DNA from: an uncultured Collinsella sp.
GTDB lineage: Bacteria; Actinomycetota; Coriobacteriia; Coriobacteriales; Coriobacteriaceae
Length of the DNA: 15,498 nucleotides
NCBI GenBank assembly: GCA_937981515.1
Contig: CALJNY010000309.1
Coordinates: 1 to 15,498, forward strand
Direction of reading: 5' to 3'
Positions within the stretch are counted from its first letter, which is position 1; the number at the start of each line of letters is the position of its first letter. The translations under genes and the position numbers were made by a program. Below are positions 13,385 through 15,498 of the stretch, in pieces. The notes under the pieces were generated by a model that saw only the letters and a list, made by a program, of their open reading frames with translations, searched no databases and was not told the DNA's origin.

Positions 13385-13399
13385 CTGCCGGCGGGCTTT
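13385..13399. terminator. Right arm of the split terminator
   Basis: CTGCCGGCGGGCTTT is complementary to 11907-11921. It lies 33 nt after the MoaE-like stop codon on the minus strand, so the intact hairpin once served two convergent genes. Confidence 0.75.
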
Positions 13400-13432
13400 C
13401 GCTATAGACAGACTCGGATTGCCGACGAGGCC

Positions 13433-13852
13433 TTACGCCTCGCGCTCGACCTCGCTCACGCACTCGTTCTTGATGGTGCCGACGAGCGACTGCAGCGCAT
13501 CGACCACATGCGGGCGAATGTCTCCGCCAATGAGCACGAGCATGATGTCGTCGCCCACGGTAAGCTCGCCGCTCGCCAGCCACATGCGCACATAGCCGAT
13601 ACCCGGCATCGTGCGCGTCGCCTCGATAGCGGCCTGCACCTTTTCGGCATCGAAGCCAAACACCATGCCGCCCACCTTGTGGCCTGGCGCCACGCCATCG
13701 GTCTCGACTCCGCGCACTTCGGCCTTGGGCGTCGCGCGCACCACGCCGTTGTGTGTCAGGTACATCCCACAATCAGCCGCCGAAACATCGGCCTTGGCTT
13801 CGCGCAGCCAAGCATCAACCGAAGGCATCGATTTGCCGTTCTCAAGCATCAT
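13433..13852 (-). CDS. MoaE-like (molybdopterin synthase large-subunit family) protein
   Basis: A 139-residue cytoplasmic protein resembling the MoaE family by its layout: WLREAKADVSAADCGMYLTH at the N-terminus, then GGMVFGFDAEKVQAAIEATR and WLASGELTVGDDIMLVLIGG, with DIRPHVVDALQSLVGTIKNE near the end. True MoaE adds sulfur to precursor Z with MoaD. Here the first catalytic lysine may be Lys128, but the second (in the family's WKKE ending) seems absent, replaced by CVSEVE. It may thus be a diverged relative with another role. No other molybdenum cofactor gene is in the window. Two ATGs are adjacent; the second (13849) has the better 5-nt spacing from AAGGAG. It follows the sortase gene by 50 nt. 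Confidence 0.6.
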   Translation of the reverse strand: MMLENGKSMPSVDAWLREAKADVSAADCGMYLTHNGVVRATPKAEVRGVETDGVAPGHKVGGMVFGFDAEKVQAAIEATRTMPGIGYVRMWLASGELTVGDDIMLVLIGGDIRPHVVDALQSLVGTIKNECVSEVEREA

Positions 13853-13902
13853 TTCTCCTTTTGATTTCCAGGGTAGTCTTTTTGGGACGGGGCCCGGACA
13901 CT

Positions 13903-14902
13903 TTATTCCTCGACCGGCGTGAGCACCATGACGGCGCGCGTATTGCTAAATGACAGCGAACGGCAGGTCACAAGCGTTACGACCTTGGTTGCCGAAGCGG
14001 CACGATCGGTGGCATCGCTCGCCACGGCAGAGGCACCGTCGAGCATCTCGGACAGATAATTCTTCAGTCCGTCATCGCCCTCAAAGTTGGGCGTGCGCGC
14101 CTTGGCATACGTGTCCTCGACCACCTTGGTCGCCAGCGGACGCAGCTTATACGTCGCGTCACGCGTGATGTAGTACACGTAGTCCATGCTGTCGAACGTC
14201 GCTTGATCGGTCGTATCCGAAATCACGTTGAACATCGAACCGTCGTTCATGTGATGACCGTAAATCGTGGTCTGCTGATCCACCATGCCCGGCGCGGTGT
14301 CGTCGCTATCCAGGAAGATGGCACCCGACGCATTGGCGGTGCCGTCGAACAGCGTGTTGAGGTACTTGGAGTTGTTGTTGGTCTGCACCACGGGGTAGTT
14401 GATGTTGGTGCCGGGCGCGTAAATCCACAACCTCGGGATTTGTCTGGGCAAGCGCATTGAAGTCGATAATTGGCACGCCACTGGCGTCCTTGTCGCTCAC
14501 ATATTGCTTTTCGATTTTTTGATACGACTCGCTCGCCTGCTTGTAGCCAATCTGCGCGTTGATAAAGATAGCGGCCGCAGCAACGATCAGGCCAATACCG
14601 ATGATGATGAGCAGAATGGGAATAATGGAGCGGCGCTTCTTACGCGGCGGCTCGGTGTAGCTGGACGGCGCGCCGCTCGGTTGCCTCGTCGTCCGGGCCT
14701 GCTTCTTTGCCGTGCCATATGACGAGGGGCGATACGCCGCCGGCGCGTCCTGGCGTCGGTGCGTCGCCGGCGTCACAGGACGCGCCGCTCGCGGCTGCTG
14801 AGGAGAGGATGTCCGACCCTGCTGTGCCGCATGGGCAGCACCCGGCTTCGACGGATCGGGAATCTGAGAAGCCTTGAATCGTTTTCCCTGATAGTCGGAC
14901 AT
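13903..14902 (-). pseudogene. Class B-like sortase, frameshifted
   Basis: A cell-wall transpeptidase that would cleave a sorting signal and link proteins to the wall. It starts at 14902 (MSDYQGKRFK; AAGGAGA upstream). A basic, proline/alanine-rich cytoplasmic head of about 90 residues leads to one membrane segment (92-114, SIIPILLIIIGIGLIVAAAA) and a coil. After ALAQTNPEVV (near 14426) the frame is lost. The expected continuation, WIYAPGTNINYPVVQTNNNS, follows one frame over and includes the catalytic His in IYGHHMNDGSMF, Cys in VTLVTC and Arg in SNTRAVMV, ending normally at 13903. Family members read about VVGWIY here, so a 5-bp loss between two TGG triplets would explain the break. As read, the membrane part and the catalytic domain are separated, so no active enzyme is expected. 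Confidence 0.8.
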
Positions 14903-14937
14903 GGCTCTCCTTATACTGCGGTGAAACGGCGGAACGC

Positions 14938-15402
14938 CTAGGCGTCGGCCATCTCCTGCTTCATCTTCTCGATAACCTTGCGGTACTCGGGGTCGCAAGC
15001 GCCCAGAATCTGCGTGGCGTAGATGGCGGCGTTCTTGGCGCCGTTGATGGCAACGCAGGCCACGGGCACGCCCGAAGGCATCTGCACCATCGACAGCAGC
15101 GAATCCATGCCGCCCAGGTCACTCGTCTTCATAGGCACGCCGATGACCGGCAGCGGCGTAAAGGCAGCCACGACACCACCCAGGTGAGCGGCCTTGCCGG
15201 CGGCGGCGATAATCACTTTGATACCGCGATCGGCGGCAGTCGAGGCCCACTCGTGGACCTTCGCCGGCGTGCGGTGTGCGCTCGCAATGACGAGCTCATA
15301 GGGCACACCAAGCGCCTCGAGCTCGGCGGTGCAGCCTTCCATAACGCCCAGATCGGACTTGGAACCCATGATGATCCCGACGACCGGCTTTTGATCTGCC
15401 AT
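14938..15402 (-). CDS. purE: N5-carboxyaminoimidazole ribonucleotide mutase (AIR carboxylase catalytic subunit)
   Basis: Converts N5-CAIR to CAIR, the sixth step of IMP synthesis, right after the PurM step. 154 residues, a normal length. Motifs: VGIIMGSKSDLGVM (8-21), IASAHRTPAKVHEW (39-52, with the catalytic-site His43) and AAAGKAAHLGGVVAAFTPLPVIGVP (66-90). The ATG at 15402 lies 9 nt from AGGAGG; a TTG two codons upstream is too close to that site. No PurK is visible. It precedes the sortase gene by 35 nt on the same strand and has its own -10 just upstream. Confidence 0.95.
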   Translation of the reverse strand: MADQKPVVGIIMGSKSDLGVMEGCTAELEALGVPYELVIASAHRTPAKVHEWASTAADRGIKVIIAAAGKAAHLGGVVAAFTPLPVIGVPMKTSDLGGMDSLLSMVQMPSGVPVACVAINGAKNAAIYATQILGACDPEYRKVIEKMKQEMADA

Positions 15403-15453
15403 AAACAAAGACCTCCTGTTGAGAGCGGCGACGCGGCGGATCCGCGACCCTTA

Positions 15454-15471
15454 ACTACTGAGAGTAGTATA
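15454..15471 (-). promoter_or_regulatory. Putative purE -10 box with overlapping inverted repeat
   Basis: TATACT on the minus strand (15471-15466) lies 63 nt before the purE start. The perfect repeat ACTACT-GAG-AGTAGT (15454-15468) overlaps its end, where a repressor could block initiation. A palindrome GCGGATCCGC (15436-15445) lies further into the leader. No good -35 hexamer is seen. Confidence 0.4.
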
Positions 15472-15498
15472 GCCGCTCCCGTCCCTGCGGTCTTTGTG

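Noticed and set aside
13853..13902. GGGACGGGGCCCGGAC in the sortase to MoaE-like spacer as another member of the hairpin family
   Set aside because: It has the GGGACGGG core and a GGGCCC palindrome but no convincing longer arms, so I left it out of the family.

Overview
The window looks like chromosome from a high-GC Gram-positive actinobacterium of the class Coriobacteriia, most likely Collinsella or a close relative. This rests on GC-rich coding sequence with strong GGAGG-type ribosome sites, an Fe-S type PurF, a Tat lipoprotein solute-binding protein beside GlnQ/permease genes, a class B-like sortase, a CmpB-family membrane protein and many intergenic hairpins carrying GGGGACAG or GGGGACG cores. 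The genus is inference. Nearly all genes are on the minus strand; the exceptions are the 3' end of a LuxR-type regulator (1-117) and one membrane protein gene (10645-11874).

Layout by position. (a) 169-3863: a minus-strand operon read from 3863 downward: GlnQ-type ATPase, Tat lipoprotein solute-binding protein (broken by a frameshift), two HisM/GlnP-type permeases, and a cytidylate-kinase-like protein. It encodes a polar amino acid importer. (b) 3864-4166: a repeat-rich spacer with three 28-bp tandem units and a 25-bp perfect hairpin. (c) 4167-5885: a membrane-anchored PrsA/SurA-type foldase, then a GatB/YqeY-domain protein. (d) 5886-6109: a second repeat-rich spacer with a nested hairpin. 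(e) 6110-6574: an orphan galactitol-type PTS EIIA. (f) 6726-10348: purF, purM and purN, with purM and purN overlapping. (g) 10645-11874: the CmpB-family protein. (h) 11925-13373: a complete IS3-family (IS150-like) element. (i) 13433-15402: purE, a frameshifted sortase and a MoaE-like protein.

The most informative structure is the IS element. It has 24-bp imperfect terminal repeats, a 3-bp target duplication (ATC), a textbook -1 frameshift signal (A7, 5-nt spacer, 10-bp stem containing the orfA stop), and a 13-bp hairpin that hides the orfA ribosome site in any transcript entering from outside. It sits exactly in the loop of what was a 15-bp terminator between the CmpB gene and the moaE-like gene. 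It also lies 7 bp from a 9-bp sequence identical to its own tip.

A second theme is a dispersed family of intergenic hairpins whose arms differ but which share a CTGTCCC/GGGGACAG core. Two genes (solute-binding protein and sortase) carry single frameshifts that may be real lesions or sequence errors. I found no tRNA, rRNA, CRISPR array, phage or defence gene, and no convincing entirely new system.
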